This document shows, in pieces, positions 36,429-49,900 of a stretch of 64,000 nt of DNA (position 1 is the first letter of the stretch; each line of letters opens with the position of its first letter). A model generated the notes under the pieces. It had not been told where the DNA came from. It saw nothing but the letters and a program-made list of their open reading frames with translations, and did no database searches. This DNA comes from Hyalella azteca. Its lineage: Eukaryota; Arthropoda; Malacostraca; Amphipoda; Hyalellidae. The stretch lies in the NCBI RefSeq assembly GCF_000764305.2, contig NW_025941719.1, positions 496,001 through 560,000 of the forward strand. The letters are read 5' to 3'. The position numbers and the translations under genes were made by a program.

Positions 36429-37975
36429 CAATATAATTATATATTTTTTTCATAAGTGCAAGTTAAAATTAAATCAAAAATAATTTAACATCAGGAGTTA
36501 TACATGAGTGCCGTACTGAATGTGGATTTCAAAGCGTCTCTCTTTTATTATGGTACTTTGATTTCAAGTAATTCAGTATGATTTGGTCTACGTGGACGGT
36601 TCATACTCTAGAATAATGAGATTCTCAGATTGTCAAGATGATCTATCCCAGCCAACGCCAGGTTAACCTGCTAATTCACTAATAATTACCGATAAAACTA
36701 TTAAAGTCCAGCGTCAGTTTATTCAGGTAGCTAATGAATTTCCTAATCGAAATTACCAAGTAAAGATCAGTTTCCATCAGTCACGCATATGTAAGTCTGT
36801 TCTTTTCAACATATAACTACGCATCTGATCTTCTAGGTATTTCTACCGGCAGCATTTGATATTATACAAATGCTTCGTATCGAACTTTTTTGCCGCCATA
36901 TCAGAACGCACCAGAGTTTATTGATATGCTGGCGGCATTCCTCACAGAGAACAACTTAAGTTCGAGAAGTTTTGAGGCAAATAAGGCTTACTACTGCGAC
37001 CAACTTCTTCCATTTGCCTGGTCTGGATCGTAATGCTCAGACTTAGCTGCCTCCAATTGCGAGTCACGGAAATAAACTAACAGTCGTTGAGTTCTGCTTA
37101 TAAGTTATGATATAACTTACGTATTTCTTTAAATGTTGGGTTAAGTTCCAGCAAGGCTGCGAGGAAAAAAAACTCATAATTTCGCTGCAGGTTTCAGAAA
37201 TTAACGGGGATTCGTACTTCTGGTTTGCATCCAGTTTCATGAAATTTAATGCAGCAATCTATAGTTAATATTTTATTTGATTTTTAAATAGAAGCTATCG
37301 TTGAAATGAGAATCCAGATTAAACGATAGTCAGAATGAAAGATCACCGAAGAGAAGAAAAGAAAACGAATGAATGGAGAATTCAGGTTTAATCAAAATTA
37401 ATGATGACCGAAAAAGTAACCACGGAAGTGAGAATTAATATAACACTACATTAAAAATATTAGATTATTCTACTAGCGAACAGAAAAGCAGTTCAATTAA
37501 TCAACAAAGTCAATCGTCTCTAATAAAACGGCCAATGTTGCTCAGGGATGTGTGGCAGTGGTCGCAGCTCCTCTCATACCGGTACTGTCACGGTCTGAGT
37601 ACAAATCTCTGTGCATCAATGGGAATTTTATCTAAAAATTTCAGCTCTGATAACCAAACCGCTTTGAAGTTCGGCATCGTGCGCAATGTATGAAAATCTA
37701 GAGCTTGCGTTGTATTTTTAATTAGAAGTTGTTTCATCGTCAAATTCAAGGGATAGTAATCTTATTGCGCGGTACAGCTTGCCAATCGTAATTTTCATGA
37801 CTTCGAATCTATATTTACCCTTAGGTCCTGCTGTTAACATCTAGAATTGTTTATATATTCATCTACAGTTGCCACTTCTGGCGTTTAGTTCGGCGTTGTC
37901 AATTGCTGGCGTTCTGGTCAGAAGTACGATTTATTCTTCCAGTTTTACGTCAATTTATTCGTTCTTACAGTGTTT

Positions 37976-38106
37976 TTAGCGAATTTTATCATTTATGGAA
38001 AAAAAGCTCTATTGTGCTCGTCATGTCCGTCCTTCCGTCTGTCTGTCTGACTGTCTGTCCGTGACTTAACGGACGGACGAGAAAATGCGCTCTCTGTCAC
38101 TCACTG
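37976..38106 (+). mobile_element. MITE-like dispersed repeat, copy 2
   Basis: Matches the reverse complement of 5883-6047: ATTTATGGAAAA, CTATTGTGCTCGTCATGTCC, a CCGTC/TGTC microsatellite core, then GAGAAAATGCGCTCT and TGTCACTCACTGCA. The microsatellite is shorter here than in copy 1. Confidence 0.75.
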
Positions 38107-40200
38107 CAGCGAGTACTGATTTAATTTTTTTATATTGTCGTCGGATATATAGTTATCATTTAATCTACCGAGTCTCTATGAATTCTCATGATAATTAAAA
38201 GTAATTCAGGAAAATTATTGATTTATGTATTTAAGCCCCAATTATGCGTCTGTGCCGAATTACATTATCCCCGATGATGAGATGTTTATTCTGCATTGAT
38301 TAATATTCGCCCGAATAACTATATTTTATTTATTTACCTGTGCATCTTTCGCGTTTTATAAGCTGTTGTGATTTTTACTTATGCGGCATACGTCTCCCTT
38401 GTACATTAAACTTGGACCCTTTAGATTAGGACCGGACCCGATGAGCTTAGAAAAAATTTAGTTCCTAACCAAGACTCGCACAAGATTGTTTGGCAATTTG
38501 ATACGTTATTATTTATAGTGTTGACCCTTCAATGCTGTTCTTATACGCTGTTTAAAATTAAATTTTCATCAATTTTTCATCAAATTGCCCTCAAAATAAA
38601 ATCATCGACGAGTTTTCATTCTGAACAATCCTTCGACCAAAGAGGCGGTAACGGGTGCTAGTTTGTATTGATGGTTTCCAAAATTCCAATGCTGAAGGGA
38701 TAAATGAAATCTATAATAGAGCTTCGATCTCAAACGAACTACGATCTCCATTGGACTGACAGTAATCCGTAATGAGACGTCAGAGCTTCTGAAGAGAAGC
38801 CTCTGAATTTCTGGACTCTCCCAAGAATGGCTTCAACTGCAGGCTGAGCAATCTCTTTCAATGAAACCAGTAGATAATTTTTTAGTAAGTTTAGAGTTTT
38901 CTAATAATGTTTATAAATCTTCATAACCGGACACATACAGACTATCGCTTCTATTTGACCATTGCTTAAAGCGAGAGTGTGTTACTTCCACCGCATATCT
39001 GTCGGACCCGAATTTTGATGCTTGTAACCAGACCACCGTGAAATTACGTCTTAAAATTCAATCACTCCTTGAATTCTATGGCTTTTTATTAAGGCTTATT
39101 ATTAAAATATTCTTATCATTAAAAGCGATTTATGTTCTCAATGATGGAGTCATCTACACAAGAGAAGTATGGCTATGGGTTTTAACTTTTTGTCTTCTGA
39201 CGGGAACCATCGTTAACAGACCTAAAGATTCGAATAGCGTTGAAACTGGTTAATGTATTTTGAAACTAATGGGAGATCCTTTTAATCATTCCGAGGCTGA
39301 ATAAAAAATTGTGAAACGCAGTCGATAGACATTTAAGTTCCCATCACACATTGTAACGAACAGCGATGTAAAGGCGTCGTTAATTGGGCAGGTCACCTCT
39401 CATATATACGTATAAGTGTAACCAACTGGGTATCAAAGTTCCATCAACAAGACTTGGCACACGAGCTGCTGTTATGTAATATTAGTTGTTTATTTTCCAT
39501 GCTGAAAGAGAGGTAAAATATCTCTGGTACGCATATTATGTAATTTTTGATTAAGCCGCAAATGAACATTAAAATACTTCAGAATCGAAGAACGGTATAT
39601 CAGAATTTATAATCTAACTACTGAGCAGTTAATTCGCAATATATGTCTAGAATTGATTTCCAAAATTCTTCGGTGTATTTCCGCCGCTCGTAAGATGCTA
39701 ATAAAATCTATACGGTACAAATCACTACAATGTCCTCCACCGCGGCACAAACAAGAGCACGATACTAGCCTATTATTGAGCACCATTCGGGAGAGCAAAG
39801 CATATTGCAAATTATGCACCACTCAGTCGTCGATAACTCACTTTGCATTCAACATTGGAATTGCTCTCAGCTAAGCAGCTTCAATTCAAATTTTTCATGA
39901 ATATGCATCTATCCTGATTCTCATTTTTGCTTCAGACTTGCGAATAATAAGCGGGAATTATCTTCTTTCCTAAGTGTTGATTTATACATTACAATGCAAC
40001 CCAAACTCATTTTAAGATGAAACTGTTTGTTAAGATAATAAAAACATATTGCGCCAAGCGAAAATTATTCCGTCAGTTAATCATATGTATTCTTCTTTCT
40101 TCATAACAATTATATAAGAAACTGCATAAATTTTCGTCTCATGTTCAATGTTATAGCTACTTCATCAAATTTTCGCGTATCTTATCATAGATGACGCTCG

Positions 40201-40652
40201 TATCACAGGTGCGTGCGTATCGCTGGGGCCGCGTGTATCACAGATGCGCGCGTATCGCTGGGGCCGCGCGTATCACAGATGCGCGCGTATCGCTGGGCCG
40301 CTCGTGTCACAGATGCGCGCGTATCGCTGGGGCCGCGTATATCACAGATGCGTGCGTATCGCTGGGGCCGCGTGTATCACAGATGCGCGCGTATCGCTGG
40401 GGCCGCGCGTATCACAGATGCGCGCGTATCGCTGGGCCGCTCGTGTCACAGATGCGCGCGTATCGCTGGGGCCGCGTGTATCACAGATGCGAGTGTATCG
40501 CTGGGGCCGCTCGTATCACAGATGCGCGCGTATCTCTGGGGCCGCGCGTATCACAGATGCGCGCGTATCGCAGAGGCCGCCTGTATCACAGATGCGTGCG
40601 TATCGCAGAGGCCGCGCGTATCACAGATGCGCGCGTATCGCCAGGGCCGCAG
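40201..40652 (+). repeat. GC-rich 35-bp minisatellite, about 13 units
   Basis: Units start at 40201, 40236, 40271, 40305, 40340, 40375, 40410, 40444, 40479, 40514, 40549, 40584 and 40619. Eleven spacings are 35 bp or the array's end, and two are 34 bp because one G is lost. The consensus contains TATCACAGATGCGCGCGTAT followed by CGCTGGGGCCGC. Three overlapping plus-strand frames of 169-207 codons arise because 35 is not a multiple of three and no unit contains a stop. They are not taken as genes. Confidence 0.95.
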
Positions 40653-42811
40653 GTTCGCTCGGTTCTCAGTTGTTCACTGCAGGTCGCCCTCGCGACGTAA
40701 CTCGCTGTGCGCTCGCCCTGACGTGCGACGTGTGGTCAACGGTAGACGTGCAGGATTGTTTTGTAAGAAGGTTAAAAGGACGAGCGAATGGTAATGCTCA
40801 TAAATATTACACATCAATGAATATTTACTTGATTTCATTAAGTGGTAGGAAACATTCATACAAATAAGTGGATGAACCTATCACGTATCCAATTAAAATG
40901 TTGCAGAAGTAAGACTGCGGTGTTCATGATTTCATATTTTGACCTGATTTAAAAATCATAACCTTGCTCCTGTGCCGGCAGATATTAGAACTAAAATCCA
41001 AATGCTACTTTCACTTATTTGAAAATGATCCATTCACACTTACGCGAATTGAAAGCTTAAAAATTTCAGTGAATGTTATTGTGTTGCGATTTAATCGGCA
41101 AAAAATGCCTAAGAAATACTCAACTTTTATTTTTACATTTAGAAAAATATTTTTATGAGTCACAAACATGTAGAGGAAGTAATTTTGCGCTGTTGTATGG
41201 ATCTTTGAATTTTTCCCAACTTTCGAGTTCTACACTTTTACTGGTTTTCTTACAGAGATTTCACCGATGCTGCAACTCTTTAGTCAGTTTTCTTTATAAA
41301 TGAAGTCAAATTCAGTTTATTTTTGTGTATTTTGCAAAATTTTGGGTTTTTGTGAAAGTTTATGTGTGAGTTTGAAGCCTGACGCTGCATATATATACGG
41401 GCTGTTGGGGCGCGTATCCAGGATACTTATCGTGTCCTGATATCACCTGGACCTGAAAATGTACGCTTAATGAGTGACTATTAAGGCTTTGTAAAACTGG
41501 CAGGAAATAATTTGATCTGTAACTAAAAATTTACTTTCAATTGGGTGCATTAAATTATTAAATTTTGAACAAATTAAAAAATATAAATTTGCTTTGAATT
41601 TCAAACTGAGAACTAGCTTGCAGTTCGTTACTAAATTTTAGTTGCCACGGGAATTTCTTTCAGTAGATTTCATTAATTGCAAAATAATTAATTAGCTGCC
41701 GAATTGGATATGACATTATTGGGAATGTTAGGAATGACATGATTCAGGATGAAAGGAGACAGGATCACAGGATTGTCAAATTATCGAAATGAATCATTTC
41801 CGGCAATGCTCGATCTTTAATTTGCTAGTATTCACATATTATTCAAGTGCGGATACTAATAACTTTAATTAGAAATTTATCCGTGGAAAGAATATTCAAT
41901 CCACACGCTCAAATATTAAAAAATATTCCCATAAATTAAATGAGCGATCATCAGAAATATTATTTTGGACCAATCTCGTACTTGAAATATTTTTCCTGAT
42001 TTCCAGCACTGTTTTTCCATTTTAAACGTAAAGAAATGGGGTCACGAAATATTCGATCATGACACTTCATGGTTAAAATGTATTCAGTATTCTGAGGAAA
42101 TAAAGTTCAAATGTGTTGTGTGAAATTTGTCAACCCAACTCGTAGCGACAAATAAGTCAGAGGCCAGATTTTTCTAGTCGACCGAAATGAACTGAACTCA
42201 ATAACTTTTATTAGCAGATAATGTTTAATAAGTAATACTCTAATTAATATTCCAATCATTTATTGAATTCTATAATGAAATTTCGGCGCCTCAAAACTTT
42301 CTTTTCAGATAAAATAATTTTGAAATTAGACAAAAATTTTTTACCTGAAACAAGTTATTCAGCGGTAATCAGGCCTACGAATCTCATCTCAATTTTACTG
42401 CGATTCCATACCGAAACATGCTTAAAATTTTAAAAAATATTTTCATGTACAATTTATGAAACTTGGTAATGATTTACCTAATATCAGCCTTACTTGGGAT
42501 CTTCATAAAAAATCTATGATGAATTTCCTTTGCATAACAATTGATAATCTCTACGGAAGCAAAATATAAATCCACTCAAACAGTGAAGATCTGTGTCGCT
42601 TAAGCAAGGGCAAATGCACGAAGATTTTTGAGTTGAGAATCATAATTTCGTTTAGTTATTTTGATATCAAAAACGATAAATTGGAACTGCGATACTGTCA
42701 GCAATCGAGCGTCGAGTTTCTGTCTGGAGATTGGCTAGACCGATATTTACAAACGCGAACTGAATGCCGCTGTCGGCAGCCAACGAACTGGCTCGAAGTT
42801 ACACGACTGGC
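40653..42811. other. Intronic DNA between two minisatellites, nothing recognised
   Basis: The first 150 bases remain GC-rich, then typical AT-rich sequence follows. Short frames only. Confidence 0.5.
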
Positions 42812-43150
42812 GTCACCCACCCGTTGCCATATTTTACCCGCCTGGAATCTCCCACCCGTTGCCAGGTAGTACCAGCCTGACGTCACGAACCCACTCGTTG
42901 CCATATATCACCCGCTTGTTTTTACCCGCCCATTGCCAGATATTATCCGCTTGTTGTCACCCACCCGTTGCCAGATACTACCCGCTTGTTGTCACCCACC
43001 CGTTGCCATATATCACCCGCTTGTTGTCACCCACCCGTTGCCAGATGCTACCAGCTTGTTGTCACCCACCCGTTGCCATATATCACCCGCTTTTTGCCAC
43101 CCGTCCGTTGCCAGATATTACCCGCTTGTTGTCATCCGTCCGTTGCCAGA
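42812..43150 (+). repeat. Second 35-bp minisatellite, about 10 units
   Basis: The anchor CCGTTGCC recurs at 42821, 42856, 42895, 42930, 42965, 43000, 43035, 43070, 43105 and 43140, with 35-bp spacing except one of 39. The unit contains CCGCTTGTTGTCACCCAC and CCGTTGCCAGATA. The sequence is unrelated to the array at 40201. Plus-strand frames of 69-147 codons through it are artefacts of the array. Confidence 0.95.
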
Positions 43151-46053
43151 GTTCCTTTGGTGCGCATGAGGCTCTAATTTGGCCTTTCAGTCGCGACCAG
43201 AGTACCTGCAGCCTTACCAAAGCTCCAGGCAATCAGTACTGCGCGTTTTTTATTGATAAAGTAAACGACATGACGCAGTTATTTTTGATCGAGAAAACAT
43301 AATTTAAGAGTTATAAATTAACGGCGTTAATAGCGCATGACATTGTTTCTCATCTCGATAACGATCGTTTTGAGCGTTGAATCCGCATTGCGATTTTTAA
43401 CCGTGTCTCGTAAAGCACGATCAAAATTTTTATCCATGGTATCTTCACAAATTTGTTGCATTGCTTCATGCAAGATTGCAACGGTATATTGAACATCACC
43501 CAGCTGATCAGTATCTTAATTATTCTATCACGTAAGTGAGATAAAACTCAACTAGTCAATCACTATCCAGTTCAATCACTTAATTATTCAATCACTTGCT
43601 TGTTCAATCATTTATTTGTTCAATCACTTGTTTGTTTCATATTAAGCTTCATATGCCAAGAAACACGAAGGCGATAGCTCTGTTTCTGAGCAGCTAAGCA
43701 TCTTAATTTTAAACAATGTTAAAGAAATGGAAAACATTCTCTCTTGATGATAATGAGTATTGTTTTAAATCGTACAAATCGTGTAGCTTTGGCAATAGTG
43801 AAATGATGGGCATGATAATGTTCTCCACCTGCCAGAGCTATAGGTCATAAACATCCTACAAATTGATACCAACACTGCAGTACAACATCTTTATATAATT
43901 CGCATCGCTATCTCTATCATGAAGTGAGTCTACTTTACTTCTAATACCGCATCCTCCACTAAATTATGTCGCTAAATAGTTAATAAATGAATCGAATGCA
44001 TTCAATTTGTCCCAATGATTTCATTTTTCTTCACACATTCGTTATTTTAAAATGTTTCAAAATAACGCCATAAGCTCATCAGCTCCGAAGAATCATTTCG
44101 TGCTCAGTTTGTCGGTTATCTCAGCGGGTTCCTCAGTTGGATTGTTATGTAATGGACCTCGAAGAGAGCAATCAATAGAGATTATAGAGAGACTCGCGCG
44201 GCAGTCTAAACGAATCAGATCACTTGGAATTGAAGACACACCCCGGCATTTTATCATACCCTAAAAAATTCATGGACCAATAATGAAATCTTTCGATATT
44301 GACAACAAAGAAGATTGTAAGAAAATTTGTCATTTCTCAGAAGCAATATTTTCAGTTTTTTGAGAAGCAAGGTTTTTGTAGATAGTCTATACGCTGCATC
44401 ATTATTCACTGAATAGTAAGGAAAATCTTGAAATATATCTCAAAAAGAAACAACCTCAAACGTCACAGGTATGCTACGCATCAAAAATTATGTGACCAGA
44501 TTTTAAGAAAGGCTGAAGTACGATCATCAAAAGCTCTCAAGCTTTGCTCTGCGCCTAAATTTGGGACCAAAGGCCTGATCTTCTCTAGGATATTACGTTT
44601 CAGGGTGTACATTTTAACCACAATTTAACACAGTGGGAGCATTTCAATTTAATTAGAGGAGTGAGGCGATGCTTTGTTGGGCCCTCAAGTGCCCATTGAG
44701 ATTACTTTTTGCAGAAATGATACTAAATTGAGGTTTGACGCAGAGGATTAAATTATCAAGATTTCACTCTGTGCATGGACCATGAAGCCCGCTCTATTAT
44801 TTTTTAACGATACGACTCGCTGGAAGTTGGACAGAAATTTATTGTTGGAATTCGGTGGGCGGTAGCCAAACTTACGAGCAAATTTTTCAGAGCAGACAAA
44901 AATTTTGAAGAATTACTGCACATTTTTAACAAAATTTAATCGGACCAGTTGTTAATATGTAAATATTTTTATATAAGTTTGACTTTGAATCAGAAATACT
45001 AAATTCCTAAAATGTGTTTATGAAGTTCAAGAGCTGCTCCACTTGGCTTGTAACGGCATGTTTTCGTCTTGGGTAGCCTTGGATTGATGTAGGAGTTATT
45101 TCAGATCTTCCACGCAACCGTTGGTTCAAGGTTGACACTAAATAAACCTAAACTCTATATTCCCCGTATGAAAAATCGTTGATCTGGACCCGATAGCTTC
45201 CCAAAGAAAATATTTACGAGTAAAATGTGCCTCAAAAATGGAACGCCACTCTACAGCGGCTCATAGGACGTCATGAAGACGAAATTATTATGCATGACCG
45301 CCACGTTTCATTTCCTAAACGTCTGTCTAACAAATGACCAATATTCAAGAATAACGTCTATCTAATAAATGAACAATAACAATTTAAGCTTGTGATGAAC
45401 AAACGAGGAAATACACAATACTTTCTTAGGAATAATACAAAGCATGTCAGACGAGGAAGAAATGAACTGAACAATTATTGAAGATTAGTAGACTGGCTGA
45501 CTCAAATAAGCTCTGCACTAGATGACCGAAGAATTAAAATTTACTGTAAATTTTTTTTATTAAATGGACTCCATAGACATAGTTGTTAGAGACTCCATAG
45601 ACTCCATAGTTGCTTGAAACAATGATTTTTATGTTAAGACGGTGAAAAAATCCTGATGACGTGGTAAAATGAATACGGGAAAAATTTTAAGGCTAGTCAT
45701 TAGAGAAGGAGCTTTATATGTATGAGCATGAAAATGTTCATATTCAAGTGAAGTGACATGTGAGTTTAGTATATACGTACTGTACATGTGAATGTTATCG
45801 CAGGCGTGGAAGGCTGCGTCAATAAAATGTCGTGGAATTGCAGCTCAGAAATGATCTTTCGAATTAATGTGAATCTTGGTAAAGTTATTGTAAAATCGGA
45901 AATCCCGCCATTCATCGGAATTGTAACGGGAAATCTGTTGGTTATGTTGCTGATAATTGATTAACTAAGTCGAATAAATAATACCAAATACATATCACCT
46001 GATTCCGAGGAATATAATTCAGTATAAAAAAAGTTTGTGAAATAAGAATATGG
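43151..46053. other. Intronic DNA with one short tandem repeat
   Basis: AT-rich. It contains the 16-bp repeat at 43571-43634 and a small CTCCATAGA repeat at about 45565-45612. No gene recognised. Confidence 0.5.
43571..43634 (+). repeat. 16-bp tandem repeat, 4 units
   Basis: TTCAATCACTTGTTTG-like units start at exactly 43571, 43587, 43603 and 43619. A partial unit precedes at 43555. Confidence 0.9.
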
Positions 46054-46082
46054 GTATAACGAGCGCAATGCGCTCGTTATAC
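46054..46082. repeat. Perfect palindrome, 14-bp arms, 1-nt centre
   Basis: GTATAACGAGCGCA, one A, then the exact reverse complement. It is GC-richer than its surroundings and could be a relic of two transposon ends joined together. Confidence 0.95.
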
Positions 46083-46842
46083 GACGAACGTGAGTGAATA
46101 CATCATAAATGGAAATTATGCTCGGCACTTCAAGTGATGTCCTCTCCTCAGTCCCGAGGAGTAGCAGCCAGAGTCCTGCAGAGTCCTGACTTGTCTCAGC
46201 CCAACAACCTCAGAACCTGGGTCACGGTCTTCAGCTCCCAGGTATTACACTTGTCGAAATGAGGCAATGAAATGAAAGGTGAAAAATTATTGAAGTGGAA
46301 CTGGCAAAAACCCTCTTCAACTAACGTTTGTAAATTTCAACTTGTTGGGCTCCTAATTTGTTGCTCGAGAAGTAAAGCTGCTGAACATGAACAAATATAG
46401 CTTGATCAATTTAATTTTAATTTTAAAAACTAATATTAGTTTTCGTCAAATAAGTCAGAGCTATCAAAAGCAAAAAGTAAAAATTCATCTTAACTTCATC
46501 GTGTTGATAGTTTTGTTTTTGATACTTGATGGAAGTATCTACTACTTGTTTGACGAATTATTCCACTGCAACATATTTCACTCATTCCTCTCATTATCGC
46601 GAATACTAACTATTACAAAGTTATTTTGTTACTACCACCCCATTTGCTATTTACCCATTCCGAACCACGATATTTTAAACTATTCTTTGTAAATGCATTC
46701 GATTGATGACCGTGATATTTACCATTACGGCACGCAGTTTTTATCGTAATATAACACACATATTTGAAAATTTTGCTGCCAGGTATCAAAGTTACCCTGC
46801 ATGGAAGATGCATCACGAGTGAACGGCTAGGTGTGAGGTAGC

Positions 46843-46900
46843 ATGAACTACTCATCCTACTTTAAGAGTAGGATGAGTGAAGATGAACTACTCATCCTAC
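46843..46900. repeat. Direct and inverted repeats of ACTACTCATCCTAC
   Basis: ATGAACTACTCATCCTAC occurs at 46843-46860 and again at 46883-46900. Between them, GTAGGATGAGT (46868-46878) is inverted and can form a hairpin with either copy. Confidence 0.9.
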
Positions 46901-49900
46901 GTAATCTGCACGTGATGCATGTGGATACGCATGTTCTTCCACCAACCAGGAGAAAAAAAATCACGCACGTTATTATTCCGTAACGATTTTAAACTTATTT
47001 AACTGTTCAGAATGCATCAGAATCTGATGCTCTGTTCAGAAGCGTGCATGTGACTGCCGCGAGAAGCCTAGGGTAGTCAAAATTTCAGCATTGAGATTTG
47101 ATTAAAATTAATCACACTAATTAAGAGATTTCATGTTCAGTTATAGGATTTCATAACATTCCATTATTACACCATAATAATTCAATTAGTTTGAAAAAGC
47201 GGACTTACATAATTCAAGTCTATTAAAAAGTAAAGCTGTAACTTTAACTCGTAAAGAAGTTTTCTCAGTCTTGTATATCATCTGTAAGTCAGCCTAATAA
47301 ATATAATTATGACACCGGAGGATTTACTTATAACAAATAAAATATGCTTTGCAATTAAAAATTTAGCAGTTTGAATTCAGCGTGCACGTGGTATTCAAAT
47401 CAGGCTCAGACAAAATCTCATAAACCACAATGATAATGATCAAAATTCATACGTTTTAGTGAGGCATTGCATGTTACCGTTTAAATATAACGCTAAAACA
47501 AACATGAAGTTGTTGATCTTACGTTTTACGAATTCGTTGATTTATTGGAGTTACAAGTTGAAGAACTTTCACTGGCCGTTCAGAACAAAGTTTTGATGAA
47601 AATTTATGTAAATCGGGTGAATTATGTATGAACTTTGAATGCGGGGTGCCTGTGAATCGAATGCGGTTTGCGTTTCTTTATTTTTTAGCCGAGAACGGAC
47701 ATTTTTGGTGGCAACAGAACTGAACTCTTAGTGCTCTCGATTTTCCGTAACTTCTCAGCTGACTCTTAAAACATGTAATTTTTTATTTATTTCTTCTCCA
47801 TTGATCACTTCCTTCTATTTATAGTTTAAATTTTGCCTCCGAAAGTTCTCAAGGTGTGCCAGTAGCTCGGGAAAAACTTGTGCAGTAATTTTTTTTAGTT
47901 AGGCTGTAAGTTTTCGCGACGCAAAACATTTTAATGTCCAACACGAAATAATCTGGCAAAGATTTGAAACTGCTGCCACATGCCACCCACCAGGTTCCAG
48001 TGACCTTTAGTTTAGTCCAAAAAGCGTACATCAACTAAATATACCAAGTATTAGCGTATTTACCAGGAAAACATGATACTAATGATGACTTTGAGTAACT
48101 GATATGTAGGATCCGTTGTCGGTATTCCTGGATGGTACCTGACGCAATTGTACGTGACCTGCAGGTGGTACACTGAAAGAAAGTCGGGATCAATCAATTA
48201 ACGGCATGTAGGTACAAAATTAGTCTGATCAAAGTCATGGGTAACGAACCTACGCCTCCCGGGCCACATCTGGCCAGTGTAAGTGCTTCATGCGGCTTCT
48301 CACTCATACAGAGCATGTAATTTTTTCATCCTGAAGCCCCTTAAGCTCCTGTACTTGTGCGTATAATTTCTGTGATTATAATACATTTTTCGAGTCATAA
48401 TCTCTGAGCTTATTGATGACTTTAGGCATGGTGTCTTTTTAGTCGCAAAATATTTGAAAAATGGTTCAGAAAAACTGAGCCACAATTTAAGCAGGACCAA
48501 TGAGATTTCAACTTTTGTTCTTTTGATTCCATTTGGAATTAAGTTGTGTTGTGACTTGCAAATTAGCAGTCTTTCTCTAGTAGATCATGTGCGAAAAATG
48601 ATAATGGATCTCAGTTCATAGTAGAATTCACGATTTAAAATTAATTGAAAATTAGTATTTTCAAAGTTACCGGAATATTTATTGAATATCTAACTCGGTG
48701 GAAATAACTCAGTTTATTGTGCTGTTGCCACGAAAAAGACCAACAATTTTCAATGCATAATGGGATACTTGAAGTCCAGAAGTCGAACAAAACAACGTAC
48801 TTGAAATATTTTTCTACGGCTCTGTAGACCACGGTTAGAAAATTTATAATAAAGCTCAATGCAAACCCATCGAAACTGCGTCTTATTCAACATTATAATA
48901 TTAAATGTTCGAAAAATTATTAAATCAACTAACTATAGTGGCATATCCCAATACCATCGAGCAATCAAAATCTCGCTCTTTGAGGCTCTGTTTGGACATT
49001 TAATTGTTGGTCTCAAACGAGATCCTGACTGGCGAGCGCCGCTATGGATACAGAGTTTTTGAAATTTTAAAGTGCCCCAGTGTTAATTTGAAAAAAATGA
49101 AAAATCCATTTAGTGCTTGCTAGAAATATATTAAAGCCACACATAACCTCTGCCGGTAAATTTTTCTGGAAAAAAGGGAATGATTTTTCTGCAGGATAAA
49201 AGATGTTCCCATTTAATTCACGGTCTTATTGACCGTCTTCCTAGAAACATTAGCCAATAAGAAAATGAAGTTCGATTTTGCGCTTCACCAAAGAAATAAA
49301 ATGAAAGACTGTACGCATAAGTAAGCAATAATTCAGTAAAGATTCTCTCAGCCGGTTAAGGCCGACAAGCTGCTATAAAGAAGCGTTAATGAGGATCTCG
49401 AGTGCTGCTAATGAAGACACTTCGCTGTTATGAGCGTACACAGGGTAACTCGCAAGCGGGCATCGCAGGCGCAACATTTGTTGCGAGGACAAAAAGTTCG
49501 CTCGTACCTCAGAACTCACGAGCCGTTTGCGGCAGCGGGGCGCAAATAAATGTTCATTTTTTTGCTAGGATGGAAACTGTACTCGTTTACGGCAGGGATA
49601 TTCAATAGAAATTATACTGTAATTACGAAGTAATTTAAGATCGACAAAATTATGCGCACAGTTAATTATGTCCTTATTACTAGTTAATCAAATGAAATAT
49701 TTTTTATTTCCAATAATGCAAAAATTATTTTTTAAGAAAGTAAAGGAAACATGTTTACCTGTTCAGTGGCATATGAAGTAATTAGTTAGTATTAAAAGTA
49801 AGTAAAATATTTAATTTGTATTTTATGTATCTCATTTTAAATATCAAAGGGGAAAGATATCAGCAGGCTAAAATATGAGATATGGAGGAACTTCGGCTGA

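Larger units (their letters stand above)
35601..40200. other. Intronic DNA with one hairpin and one MITE-like copy
   Basis: About 4.6 kb with no gene recognised. It contains the perfect hairpin at 36387-36428 and the dispersed repeat at 37976-38106. The remaining short frames show no domains. Confidence 0.5.

Noticed and set aside
40191..40867. Three overlapping plus-strand open frames of 169-207 codons
   Set aside because: They are produced by a 35-bp tandem repeat without stops. All three frames read the same peptide cycle out of register.
40201..43150. CRISPR array
   Set aside because: Units are contiguous 35-bp repeats with no unique spacers, and the DNA is eukaryotic.
42859..43302. Plus-strand open frames of up to 147 codons
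   Set aside because: Same cause: a stop-free 35-bp minisatellite.
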